DNA of 64,000 bases from Eleginops maclovinus (GCF_036324505.1 NC_086370.1:1925953-1989952), one strand, 5' to 3'. Counted from the first letter of the stretch, positions 38,287 to 48,809 are shown. Notes: generated by a model not told the origin, from the letters alone. Numbers and translations are program-made.

Positions 38287-38699
38287 AAACATGTGTATTT
38301 TGCCCTCATGTACCAGGGAGCAGCAGGTTGTTGGATAACTTATGACATTGGATCTTTGTGAGGCTCTATCCTGAGGATGATGGAGATGTTTGATGTTCTG
38401 GCCCCCATAAGGAACAGATGGTTGAGCGAACAGAGATATTTCCATATTTGAGGATTAAAGACAGTTAAATCATGAGGTCTGTAAAATGCAACAGTATTGT
38501 ATTTTAAAGTACCCCAGCTGCTTCACATTGTAACTTACAATTCACCTCCTATTTTAATCGCCTGCACTCCAATTAAACAGCTTGAAAACAGTTTTCTGGA
38601 GCACTGAAATAAAATCAGAAATGCAACTTTTCAGAAATGCACTGAAATAAAATCAGAAATGCAACTTTTCACTTAAAATGCACTTTTAAGTGAGGAAAA

Positions 38700-38960
38700 G
38701 CACATTTATTTATATAGCACCTTTCAACACAAGGCAATTCAAAGTGATTTACAAAAATGAAAAACATTAAGAGCATTAAGAAATAGTACAGCAGAAACAC
38801 AATATAAAATGGCGTTTAAAAACAGTCATTAAAAAGCAAAGATAATAAAATAAATATAACAGGTATAATATACATGAATAAAGTCATAATGCAGAATAAA
38901 AGTTACAGTGCAATGTTTGATCAGAACTGTTCAATTAAAGGCAGTGGCAAAAAGAAATGA
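38700..38960. repeat. Dispersed fish repeat (TTTATATAGCACCTTTCA type)
   Basis: ACATTTATTTATATAGCACC followed by TTTCAACACAAGGCAATTCA and AAGTGATTTACA is a very common interspersed sequence in fish genomes, usually the end of a retroelement. It is followed by A-rich sequence. Just before it, a 31-bp phrase beginning GCACTGAAATAAAATCAG is tandemly repeated (about 38600-38668). Confidence 0.6.
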
Positions 38961-38999
38961 GTATAAACTTAGTCAGGCAGTTTATAGATTTATCTTATC

Positions 39000-39170
39000 C
39001 TAGACTTTACTATCTAATGATGGTTTATTTCTATTTTGAGATGTTTATATTTTATTTATTTCTTCTCCTTTAATTTCTAATTATGTGTAATGCCTTCTTT
39101 TGTTTTATGCTTCTGCAACTTGAAAAATTCCCAGTTTGGGATCAATAAATTACCTCTTATCTTATTATAT
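39000..39170 (+). repeat. LINE-type 3' tail
   Basis: TTTGGGATCAATAAATTACC followed by TCTTATCTTATTATA is the type of 3' terminus found on fish Rex/RTE-like LINEs (AATAAA next to a short simple-repeat tail). Upstream coding sequence is not recognisable. Confidence 0.5.
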
Positions 39171-39916
39171 TGTTTTTTTCTGTACTTGTACAGCACATTG
39201 GAAATGTGTTGCTAATTTATTAGGTCTTGCTTTGTGTTAGCAATGAAAGTCATACTGTGTTTCATAGAGGGAAATATGCTGCAGAAGGCTGGCAGGAGAG
39301 GGCTCATTAGATCAAAGTGGGCATGCCAGTAACTGCTGAGTGTATCATCACTAATTAGCCTTCTCCATGTCATGGAAAATCAGATGTCTTTAGGAAATAT
39401 GCTGTCGACACTTCATGTGCCGCACGACAGCCAGAAACTCAGGCTCGACACTTAGAGTGTTGTTCACAGGCGGAAACCACTCATCATGAACTCATTTTAG
39501 ATGCCAGGCAGCAGTCTGCCTTTCCAAGCAGCTCTAGCGTCTGCTGCAGTAATGAATTAGCACTTTGCAGGAAGTCATTGGTGTGAAGAAAGCATAATCT
39601 TTGTTTGGGGATGTGTGTAATGGAAACAACAATCCCTCTGTTCCTGAATGACCCGGTACAGAGCTGATGAGGGGTGGAAACTCCACGCAGCGTCCTGTGA
39701 GCTGGAATCCAGTTCATGTGACCGAGGAGGATTATCAGAGTGCTGCCATAAACAACATAGACAGAATGCCTGCTGAAGACGGAACATCAAAACAATTGGT
39801 GCTCTGCAGGTCCACCTCTTCTTGAATGTTAAATGATTCTTAAATGAGTCTATGTTACACTTTTAAGAATGACGCTGTGGTCCATCCTTTGTGTAGCACA
39901 TTGCATTTTATTCCTG
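39171..39916. other. No gene recognised
   Basis: Short frames only. Nothing supportable. Confidence 0.5.
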
Positions 39917-40014
39917 TAGGAACAGTAACAGAAACACATTAATATCAGTCCTTAGTGTCTGTGTTGCTCTGCATTACTCGTACCGTCTGACGTCTCACTC
40001 TACTAGTGACTGGC
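39917..40014 (+). repeat. 98-bp direct repeat, copy A (intact)
   Basis: Starts TAGGAACAGTAACAGAAACA and ends CTACTAGTGACTGGC. A second copy lies at 47551-47618 plus 48780-48809, split there by a transposon. Copies differ at only a few positions. The repeat does not belong to a family that I recognise. Confidence 0.9.
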
Positions 40015-40515
40015 ATATTTCAAAACAAACATTACAAGTTAAACAAATCAAAAAGATTCAGAGTACAGTCATGTGATCATGTAATGACTCATCGTGTAAA
40101 CACCCTTTTTAACCAAAAGTATTTATCTTCAATGAACTTCTTTTTGAATCTCCAACTATTCTCAAAAGAACTGTTTCACCTTTTTAACTTAACTTATAAC
40201 TGTTTTTAAATTATCAGTATTTATTATTGTCTTTGTCATAAACTTTAATACTGAAATCATGTTTTCCAAACAAACTCTTATTTTGAAACGTAACAGAGAA
40301 AACCCATGTTAAATATATCTTCTGAAATGCGCGCGGGCTTTGTCAAGGTTAGCATTTGTGTCATTAGCCTTCGCTTATTCACACATAAATAAAGCTTTTA
40401 AAACCTTTTCACATCATTCATTAGCAAGAGCTAGCCTCGAACTATCATCCCTGTTTGTGGTTTTGTTTACTGCTGCACATTTCTCACTTTAGAAGACAGT
40501 TTCATAGCTCGTTTT

Positions 40516-40558
40516 TACGATGGCGCATTGCATTCACTCAATAATAAAAATTTCACCA
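40516..40558 (+). repeat. Left terminal inverted repeat
   Basis: Starts TACGATGGCGCATTGCATTC and ends ATTTCACCA. It is identical to the reverse complement of the right end for about 35 bp, then continues with a one-base length difference in the A run. Confidence 0.95.
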
Positions 40559-40562
40559 GGTT

Positions 40563-40752
40563 ATCTCGTAATTACGAGATAATGATCTCATAATTATGAG
40601 ATGTTTTCTCATAATTACGAGATAAGATCTCAAAATTATGAGATAACATCTCAAAATTACGAGATAAAGATCTCATAATTACGAGATAAGTATCTCATAA
40701 TTACGAGATAATATCTCAAAATTATGAGATATGTATCTCATAATTACGCGAT
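40563..40752. promoter_or_regulatory. Left subterminal palindrome array, nine units
   Basis: Nine 18-bp units of the form ATCTC-(A/G)-(T/A)-AATTA-(C/T)-GAGAT start at 40563, 40585, 40606, 40627, 40649, 40670, 40692, 40713 and 40735, so spacing alternates between 21 and 22 bp. Perfect palindromes at two-helical-turn spacing suggest cooperative binding of a dimeric protein, most likely the element's transposase. The array also sits just upstream of the HECT gene's first exon and could act in its promoter. The binding role is inference. Confidence 0.85.
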
Positions 40753-40802
40753 AACTTTTGTTCTGACTATCAGTCAACGCAGTCTTGCTGAGGGTTGCTT
40801 GC

Positions 40803-40832
40803 ATGGCTGTGACTGGAACAGACTCGAAACAG
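40803..40832 (+). other. Upstream exon end with short upstream ORF
   Basis: ATGGCTGTGACTGG and so on ends at a strong donor (AACAG/GTATGT) at 40833. Joined to the acceptor at 41040-41041 (CTGCCCTGCAG), this ATG reads only 15 codons and ends at a TGA in a different frame, overlapping the likely start of the HECT protein. I therefore read this as a 5' untranslated exon with an overlapping upstream ORF. An alternative first coding exon is possible but less likely. Confidence 0.5.
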
Positions 40833-41045
40833 GTATGTTCTAATCAACTAAAACTGCAGTTTTTAAAAGTAAATGGATTCGTGGGACATTCCTCTGTAGT
40901 TCTTAACAGCCTAACCTAGGTTTTCGACTGCCTTTAATATGTTCTTTGGTTCACATTCGATTGAATCTTAGCTAGCTAACCTAACCAGACTAGCTAACCT
41001 AACGGCAATATCAGATGATGTACTGTCTGTCTGCCCTGCAGCGTG

Positions 41046-44000
41046 ATGGATTTAACTGATGATGGTGGCCTGTGGGGTTTTCTTCGGGGACGCGGAGTCT
41101 CCGAAGATGGAATCAGCCAAATGCAAGCTGACAAGGTGAGGCGATGTGCAAATGTGCTAGAGTAGACATGCTGTTCGATGTTGTCTAGAGCTATGCTCCT
41201 CGTGTCAGTACTAGTTCAGAGACTGCACGGTTCCAACTTGAGGAGTGCTAGCTGCTAGCTAAATCTAGTGAGTTTGGCTTTGCAGCCTTCTAACCATCGG
41301 GACTCAGCTCAGTAACAAACTTCAGACTGAGAAACCGTCACGCTTTATGTATAATTTATGTACCATGCGTTTATAAAACAGTAAATGGCCGAATGACCGC
41401 ACGGTGTAAGGTTCGAGCCCTAATTTATATGATGATTACAACTAATAATTTCTCAGCTACTTTGAAAACGGGTAGAACTCATAGACTGTAAAAAGGTAGA
41501 ACTATCTTCTTGCCACTCACTGTAGGCACCAAGCGTCTTCGAATTCGAAAGCGTAATCTTTACAACAATGTTACTTTTCAAAAGTGCTGTACTGTGCTGG
41601 GTACTGTATATGTAATTACTAATTAGGCCACTAGATGGCAACACAAACATTTCCTGATAACCTATGCTTAAGATGAACTGAACAGAAAGGCAGAATTCAA
41701 TTAGATAACTGAATTAACTTAAAAGGGATTGGATGATTTAAATTTGCTTTTATGTCCTCTCATTTCAACACAAGTAGCCTATTCTCCTTTTCTAAGTCTG
41801 ACTGGTGGTCACCCTAACATATTCTAGATGTACCCTACCTGTTTACACTGGAACATTATGTATTTGGGGGCCTTCATTTAAGCTATTAAAATAGAATCTA
41901 GCTAAATTATTAGGCTAACTAATGCATATTTAAATGTACAGGTGAGATGAGTAATTTGGATGTTTATAGAAAACAATTTGAACAGATAGGTTTAAAATTT
42001 CTAGACTATACGGGTATTTTAAATACCACATTTTTAAGATATCTAAAACAAATCCACAGCATGTTATAAATCCACATCATGTTATTAGGGGAATTGTAAG
42101 TGATATCTGGTTTGATTATGTTGAGTGTGGATATGAATAGTATAGTAAGTGGTGTCTTTTCTATGTTGGTTTTCGTAATTGTAATTATTTTTTGTGTGTC
42201 TTCTTCACAGATTGACGCATTTGCCATTCAAGACATAGATGATGCATCCCTTGCATGTTACATACCACTATACGGGGACAGAATTGCCACAAGGCGATAC
42301 TGCATGGACAAACAAAAAAGGAAGGAAGATGAACCATCGAGGATGTCACTTCTAGATAAACTGCGAAAGAGAATGAGGACCAGTGCAACAAATCATGGTG
42401 AGGCATCTGAACCAGGAGCTTCCTCTGTTGGGCTAAGAAGATCTACTAACAAAAATGCTGTCAAGACCACACGGAAAATTGAGCTGGGTTGGATCCATGA
42501 GGGAAAACAAGTAAGGAAGCGATGTGGTGGAGGCACTAGGGTTCTTGATGTGAGCAAGACTGCAACTAAAATGGATGTACTCTCTTTTGCGAAGGAACTG
42601 TTTTTTCCAGACGGCAATTCAAAAAAAGGAAACTGGGAAGACTTCATTCACAATGTGTATGATTTCAAGGAATGTGAACTTGATGACCACACAGATGTTG
42701 GTGAACTGTACACATTGTCAAAGTTTGGGATGTTACGCTTTTACTTACACACAGCAGTCCGACCACAAGAAGCAGACACGGACAAGGAAGATGACAGTGA
42801 CCTGAGTGACACTCCCACAGAGCAGGACGCGCAAAGTGCCCTGAGTGACACTCCCACAGAGCAGGACGCACCAATCTCTGGTATCCGCTTTGAAAATTCA
42901 TCTGGTTATGAATTCGTAGATCTTCGGTCCTCATCTCCAATGTCTGATCCAGAAGTATTCATCGGGCCAGGAGAAGGCACCCCTTCTGAAGGCCAGCTGG
43001 ATGACACAATTCCAGTTCTGCTTATCATCTCCCCAGTGACCTCTACCTCTCTACATCCACCTGATGACATTACCACATCCATGCCACTTGTCTCAACGCC
43101 TCTTCCTGTGCCAATGTACGAGATTCAAAATTTTAATTCTGAAACACTATCAATGCAAATAACACTTCACAGGGCTAATCTGTTTGATGAAATGATAAGC
43201 CAATTCAAGGATCCCTTTATCCTGGACTACCCATTGCAGTACAGTATGGTCAATGAACGTGGCAGAGACGAGGATGGAGTTGCCAGAGATGTGTACACTG
43301 CCTTTTGGAATGAATTTTTGGACAGGGCAGCAGAAGGAGCAGAGTTAAGAATACCCTCTCTGTCACCGAGATGGCAGGAAGATGAATGGAAGGCTGTGGG
43401 AAGAGTTCTAGCGAAAGGATGGATGGATCAAGGATACTTTCCATTGCGCCTTGCCCCGGCATTCACTACAGCCCTCTTATTCGGTGAGCATGCAGTGTCT
43501 ATGAATACACTCTTTGAGTCATTTCGGATGTACTTAAGTCAGTCTGAGAGAGATCTTATTGACACAGCTTTAAAGGAAGACCTTGACGGTGAGTCCCAGG
43601 ATGAACTCCTGGATATGCTTGATAGACTGGGAGTGAAAATCGTTCCAAAACGTGAAAATCTCAAAGCAGTACTCCTTCAAGCGGCACACAAGCAGATCAT
43701 CCAGGAGCCAAAATATGCTCTCGACAATATGGCAGCAGTTGCTGCTGAATGCCTGAAGACCACCATAAACACACCAGAACAACTGGAAGCCATGTATACG
43801 GACAAAAAGCCAACATGCCGAAAAGTCCTGAAGCTCATTGAGGCCCATCCAGTCTCTGCTCCAGAGAAACAGGCCTTCAAATTTTTCCAGCAGTACATCC
43901 GTGGATTACATGATACAGGGTTAAGAAAACTGTTGAGGTTCATAACTGGCTCTGACATAATATCTGTATCAAAAATTGAAGTACTTTTCACCAATATAGA

Positions 44001-44139
44001 AGGACTGTCCCGTCGACCAGTTGCGCACACTTGTGGAGCAGTCTTGGAGTTACCATTCACTTACAACTCCTACCCTGAGCTGCGAATTGAGATGGAAGAA
44101 GTGCTTTCCAGCAATTACTTGCAAATGGACATTATGTAG
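41046..44139 (+). CDS. HECT-domain E3 ubiquitin-protein ligase-like, transposon-borne
   Basis: Two coding exons, 41046-41135 (30 codons, donor AAG/GTGAGG) and 42211-44139 (acceptor TTCTTCACAG), join in phase 0 to a 672-residue protein. The N-terminal 60 or so residues are short and helical and resemble a SAM-like module. Next come a basic stretch, a small globular region (LGWIHEGKQVRKRCGGGTRV onward) and an acidic linker with a 13-residue tandem duplication (LSDTPTEQDA twice). Residues from about 350 to the end resemble a HECT domain. RGRDEDGVARDVYTAFW matches the start region, and PVAHTCGAVLELPF contains the catalytic Cys638 (codon 44032-44034), the residue that forms a ubiquitin thioester. 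Relatives in fish are annotated as G2E3-like or uncharacterised HECT proteins. It converges on the transposase gene and probably belongs to the element. Its substrate and its benefit to the transposon are unknown. Confidence 0.85.
42801..42878 (+). repeat. 39-bp in-frame tandem duplication
   Basis: CCTGAGTGACACTCCCACAG and the following bases occur at 42801 and again at 42840. The 39-bp period keeps the frame and doubles a 13-residue acidic segment in the linker of the HECT protein. Confidence 0.95.
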
Positions 44140-44181
44140 TTGCATGAGGTGTAGCAAGCCAATCGGGCACCAGAATTAAAG

Positions 44182-44731
44182 TGTCTGTTCTTCATTGCGT
44201 GTTCCAATAAGTTTGCTTTTATACGTAGTACACAGATGTGCCTGATACAAGAACAAGTACTATCAGAAAACACCATGAAGTAGAAGTCAACTGTATGACA
44301 TGTAGTATTGTGCTTGGCGGTTACACTGGTCCATTACTTTAGGTAGCCTACCTTTTTTTATGAATGCATTGGCCTATTACTTGACACACCTTGTGAATGT
44401 ATTCTTTTTCAGCATTGATGCGTAAATGCCCACACTGTTTCTGCCTATATGCAGATTTCTTCAGTTTTGTTTGTCTGTTCTGTTCCGTTTCTGTTCGTCA
44501 TTGCGTGTTCCAATAAGTATGCTTTTATACATAGTATACAGATTCACCTGATACGAAGACAAGCACTATCAGAAAACACTGCTATGAATTTAGTATTGTG
44601 TTACCTTTAAGTCCTTTTTTTGATGAATGCATTTACCAGTTACTTGACACTCCTTTCGAATGTATTCTTTTCTGCATTGGTGCGTTAATGCCCACCCTGT
44701 TTCAGCCTATACAGTATAAGCAGATTTCTTT
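44182..44731 (+). repeat. Diverged tandem duplication in the convergent gap
   Basis: The segment 44182-44462 (TTGCGTGTTCCAATAAGT, then CACTATCAGAAAACAC-like, TGAATGCATT and GCAGATTTCTT) is repeated in the same order at 44490-44731 with many substitutions and small gaps. It lies in the 1.4-kb noncoding space between the HECT and transposase stop codons. It probably forms part of the HECT transcript's 3' region. Confidence 0.8.
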
Positions 44732-45584
44732 ACATATACTCTAATACCATGATTTGTTTTCAATTGGGGGTATTATATGTGGGTTGTATACCTTTTAACA
44801 TATATTTTCTTTATTATTTTGATAAAGCAATGCCTACCCTGTTTCTGCACATAGTTGACATGAACTGTAATGCCCTGACCTGTTGAAGTGAATTTGAAAA
44901 ATGTCTTTTTGACATTGCTGTTTTAAGTGTTCATTGTTGACCGCTGTTTAAATGCCTGTCACTTGAAGTGCCTGAATGAATGGCAGGTTCCAGACAACAC
45001 AGAATGCGGTGTTATTATTCTTGTGTGAGCAAAATGTGATTACAACTTCTGAATTCAGTGTGAGATTGATTAGTAACACAAACATTAGTATAAGTAACTG
45101 CTGTTACTGTAACTGTTAACAATATTATTAGATTGTACTGTGCATAGTAAAAAAAACTGTAAAACCCAACTGAGGCTTAGTCAGAATAGTTAACAAAATA
45201 AGCAAATTGTGAATTTCATTCATTAATTTCATTTTATTTATTTACTTATGTATTGCTATAGTTAAGGGAACTGTAGGCTACTTGAAATACTGAATAGTCT
45301 GTGGTACTATCACATATAGGCCTAATACTTACAGGTCTTTCATACAGTCTGCTATACCTTAATATTGTTTTAAGTATGAACATAAAGGAACACATCCATG
45401 CAAGTTATGCATATGGCTATACTCTGGAAATCCTAAAATCAGTCTTCTGTCAATGTGAAGAAATGAAAGGTAACACAACCTTGCTAAAACCCCTTGAAGT
45501 GTTAACATAATTTTGTGCCAATTTAAGAGGTGTGCATTACCACCACGACTGGGAATATGGGTGAAACAGGTAAGAATCTATGGA
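44732..45584. other. Noncoding interior of the 6.86-kb element
   Basis: AT-rich. No frame of note apart from a chance one at 45301-45510. Presumably 3' untranslated sequence of the convergent genes. Confidence 0.6.
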
Positions 45585-47160
45585 TTACAGCATAGTGTGG
45601 ATCCTAGCTCGTAAAAAAAGGTACAGTTCGATGGCTTCCTCAACAGTAGTGGGAGGGTGCAGATGATTTTCTGACATTATCAGACAGCAAATGTCAAAAA
45701 CAGTCTGGTCACAGGGGAGTGGTCCTCTTGCCAGGCATTCTTCTCTGCAAAGTTGTACTTGTTGAGGATGTACCGCTTTTATGTGGTCTGTTCTGCCAAA
45801 CAGTTGAGGAATGTTATACATCAGCAGTGGTCGTCCACTTGGAGTAACGGCATTCCTGCTGGGTTGAATTCTGTGGCAGTTCCATAACTGAGCCACTTCC
45901 TGCAGCTCTCTCTGGAGGGATACAAATAAGATTATTCATTATCTCAATTCAGGCCAAATGTTCATTCGGCCATATTTAATGAAAATAACGTAATAATTAA
46001 TGGGTAATAGGTTTTCTAATCAGATTATGAGTGGCTCAGGGATAATATATTGTGCGTAAACATAGCCCCTAATGTTTGCGCACAAAACAATTACCATCAT
46101 TTACGCACGGGCCTCTTTTTTTACAAGGTTCTGTTGCGTCTCTCAAAGAAATATCCGCTACAGCATGTGGCTATCAAACATCTTTGCATTTGTGAATTAC
46201 TTTTGTTAATTTATTTGGCTATTACAGTTGAACTGTGACGGCGAACAGGAAACAGCATCAGAACACCATGTCTCTGCCAGAACCCAGGTTTTATAAAGCT
46301 TATAAAAGTTGCCATGTACCTACCTCTATTATTTCCAGGCAAGTGAACTGAATAAGACTTTTGTCCAGAAAATCTCCAGAGAAATGGTCCTGGTCTTTGA
46401 GATCTTGAAACGTGTTCATCCAGAACTGTGCATGGTGCGTTCTGAGAAATCCCCACCATTGTTCAATTCTTTGATTGTGGTTACTTGACCCAGTTATGTA
46501 GCATCTGCTGGAAAACTCATCATGATGAGTATCTCTTAGAAACCGTTGCATTTGCCCCACTACACAATTCTCGGTGCCCAAATCTGACCGGATACGAGAA
46601 GGAGTGCCACCTCTACTCTCAACCTCATCAATGAAATACCCAGCAATAACTTTGGGGTTGCTACTGGTGGAGTATGCGTGAAGCCATATGACCACACGCG
46701 AAAATCCATCCACTGCTCCATTGATGCATATACCGTAAGGTTTCAGCTTGTCATAGGAGTCTACATGCCACAAGAAGTTCGGGCCGGGGTTTCTGTACAG
46801 ACGTCGCCGTAGACGTCGTCTTGACCGCAGCTGTACTCCTTGGGGGTCGAGAATCTTCAGCAGAACCCGAACAGTGTTCTGACTAACTACTAAGCCAGCC
46901 TGGATGCATTTCAAATGCATGAATTTGTAGCCATGCAACATACCATATTGGTTTAGTTGCTCTTGCACGAACAACGCAACTTCCAGCAGGTCAGATTGGG
47001 CTTTCCTCCTGTACAACCCCAACGATTTCAGTCGCCTTCGCAACGTTGACATGCTTATTTTAATCCCATCCATCCTGAGAAATGTTAATATTTCCCAGTG
47101 CCTCATGCCAAGAAGGAAATAAAAACAAATTCCAAAACAAATTCCGCGAGAGACGTCCAT
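45585..47160 (-). CDS. Integrase-type DDE transposase (IS3-like)
   Basis: Two exons on the minus strand, 47160-46324 (279 codons, donor GAG/GTAGGT) and 45911-45585 (acceptor TATCCCTCCAG), join in phase 0 to 387 residues. The N terminus has a helix-turn-helix-like SMSTLRRRLKSLGLYRRK (about residues 37-54), expected to bind the transposon ends. An Arg-rich stretch (112-121) follows. The integrase core shows WHVDSYDK (Asp134), VDGFSR, RSDLGTEN (Asp193) and HNQRIEQWW (Glu233), a DDE triad with 39 residues between the last two, close to the D-35-E of IS3 and retroviral integrases. The second exon adds a basic, Cys-containing C-terminal domain. Both frames are uninterrupted, so the enzyme may be functional. 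The start is the first ATG, about 200 bp inside the right end. Ginger-type elements are an alternative class, but their ends and duplications differ as I recall. Confidence 0.85.
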
Positions 47161-47247
47161 TATTGCCTTATTCAGTCAGAAGTCACTAGACGAACTAAAG
47201 CTGCTGAGTCAATTAGAGGACAGATCATGCAGACAGTTATAGATATT

Positions 47248-47330
47248 ATCTCGTAATTATGAGATAATTATCTCATAATTTTGAGATAGTATCTCGTAAT
47301 TATGAGATAATGATCTCGTAATTACGAGAT
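47248..47330. promoter_or_regulatory. Right subterminal palindrome array, four units
   Basis: Four 18-bp units start at 47248, 47270, 47291 and 47313, the same palindrome and the same 21-22-bp spacing as at the left end. They lie about 90 bp upstream of the transposase start codon on the minus strand, so they could serve both end recognition and transposase promoter control. That role is inferred. Confidence 0.85.
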
Positions 47331-47335
47331 AGCTT

Positions 47336-47378
47336 GGTGAATTTTTTTATTATTGAGTGAATGCAATGCGCCATCGTA
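47336..47378 (-). repeat. Right terminal inverted repeat
   Basis: Inverted copy of the left end. It differs only in the A/T run next to TTCACC. Confidence 0.95.
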
Positions 47379-47384
47379 CGTTTT

Positions 47385-47550
47385 CAATATGGCCCGCCGT
47401 ATTGAACTACTATTCATTACTATGGGCTCAATCGTCTCCATTCAAAGTCACGTTCAAAATCACTACATGTCACAGTCACAGTTTAAGGCTTTTACACGAT
47501 ATATGATATTCATATTTCATACCGGTTACGATTTCTGAACATCTTACCTC
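47385..47550. other. Spacer right of the 6.86-kb element
   Basis: A short open frame spans the border but has no features. No gene. Confidence 0.5.
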
Positions 47551-48809
47551 TAGGAACAGTAACAGAAACACATGAATATCAGTCCTTAGCGTCTGTGTTG
47601 CTCTGCATTACTCGTACCAGAGAACTTTTAATATTGACGAGAACGTTCACTCTCAAAACCGTTCCGGTATGGTACTGCACCTGGGGGGCGCTGGTGGGCC
47701 AGTGCAGAATGAATGTGGTCCTATGGAGCCCCACCCATAGATTCCTACATTTCTTTGGATATAATTTTTTTTAAATCACTGCTATAGTTTTTTAAACATG
47801 GAATGGATAATCCTCACAAACGACACATAGCTAGTATTTTATATTCGCTTGATTTTGACTAAAATTAGGTTTTTGTAAATCGGATGACGTCATGCGTGAT
47901 AAATTGCTTTACGGCACCTTGTGTCTCTCCTTCCCTTTCCTTTCCCTCGCAGCAACAGCTGCATACGATCGCAGCTGATTTGGCTCCGTGGGACTGATTT
48001 GAACTCGGCTCTACATGTTTTGAAAAGGTGTGACATTATTTGATACTCATAATTTACAAATCTTAACAAACAATTAAGTGTTAATGAAGACTTTCTGATG
48101 TGAATATGTCGTTTTTGAAAAAATACGTTATTTGGTTGCTTCAGTTGGCTATATTAGCACTGTGAGTACTATTACCAGAGGGAACTTTGCTAACGTTAGA
48201 TATGGTCAGCAGAAAAAGCTTTGACAATAAAAGTGTGTGGTTAACTGGTGAAAGTATGATGCTGACGAGTTAATACAAGCGTGTATGAAAACAGTTTGTC
48301 GATTATATAATGTTAACATATTGTTTTAGTCATCCATCCAAAGTTGTAAGTGAGATCAGAAATGGGATCCGTAGACGGGCTTTGGCGTTGTTGATGTTCT
48401 GTGGACAGGTACCACAAAGCGTATTCTTCGGTCGTAACCAGTCGTGAGTTCTTCATTGACCAATCGGCTTTCATTAGCCAGATGCTAGCAGAACCTGGGT
48501 CCCAACTGCCCAACCTGTAAGAAAACAAAAGGCTATGGCCCCCAGATTATTCCACTTTTGACGAAAAATCCCTGTCGACCTCTCGGAAACCACAGTAGTA
48601 TTTTGGATTTTGTAGACGATATGCTAGGAGAATGATGTAGCTAGCCGCCTAGCTCCATAGGGGTCCATGTATTCTGCACTCGCCCGCGATCGCCCCCTAG
48701 GTGAACTGCAGCCAAATTCGGTACAATGGGGGTGAATAGAGAGTGAAGGGGCTTTCCGTAGACGGGCTTTGCTCGTACCGTCTGACGTCTCACTCTACTA
48801 GTGACTGGC
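47551..48809 (+). repeat. 98-bp direct repeat, copy B (split by a transposon)
   Basis: The sequence 47551-47618 matches the first part of copy A and 48780-48809 the remainder. Between them sits the element at 47619-48771 and its target duplication. Copy A thus shows what the site looked like before insertion. Confidence 0.9.
47619..48771. mobile_element. 1.15-kb DNA element with CTCGTACC target duplication
   Basis: CTCGTACC occurs at 47611-47618 and 48772-48779, and only once in the paralogous unoccupied site at 39996-40003. The two ends are long imperfect inverted repeats: left has TTCACTCTC, CCTGGGGGGCG, AGTGCAGAAT and GTCCTATGGAGC. The right end, read inward on the minus strand, has TTCACTCTC, CCTAGGGGGCG, AGTGCAGAAT and CCCTATGGAGC. 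An 8-bp duplication is hAT-like, although the outermost bases (CAGAG and CAAAG if the C is counted in the element) match poorly. A duplication of 7 bp cannot be excluded. No coding capacity. Confidence 0.88.

Larger units (their letters stand above)
40516..47378. mobile_element. 6.86-kb IS3-like DNA transposon carrying a HECT ligase gene
   Basis: The exact 6-bp duplication CGTTTT (40510-40515 and 47379-47384) brackets inverted ends that both start TACGATGGCGCATTGCATTC and stay identical for about 35 bp. Just inside lie arrays of the palindrome ATCTCGTAATTACGAGAT, nine on the left and four on the right. Two split genes face each other: a HECT-domain protein (41046-44139, plus) and an integrase-type DDE transposase (47160-45585, minus). 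Both frames are open and have good splice signals. The copy therefore looks complete and possibly recent. A eukaryotic transposon with an IS3-like transposase and 6-bp duplications suggests the IS3EU class, from memory and unverified. Confidence 0.93.

Noticed and set aside
40563..40752. Regularly spaced palindromes as a CRISPR-like array
   Set aside because: Spacers are only 3-4 bp, the context is a eukaryotic transposon end, and the same units lie inverted at the other end. Binding-site arrays explain it better.
42100..42210. Signal-peptide-like hydrophobic start of the HECT frame
   Set aside because: The hydrophobic segment is intron sequence before the acceptor at 42209-42210. The upstream exon at 41046-41135 supplies the real start.
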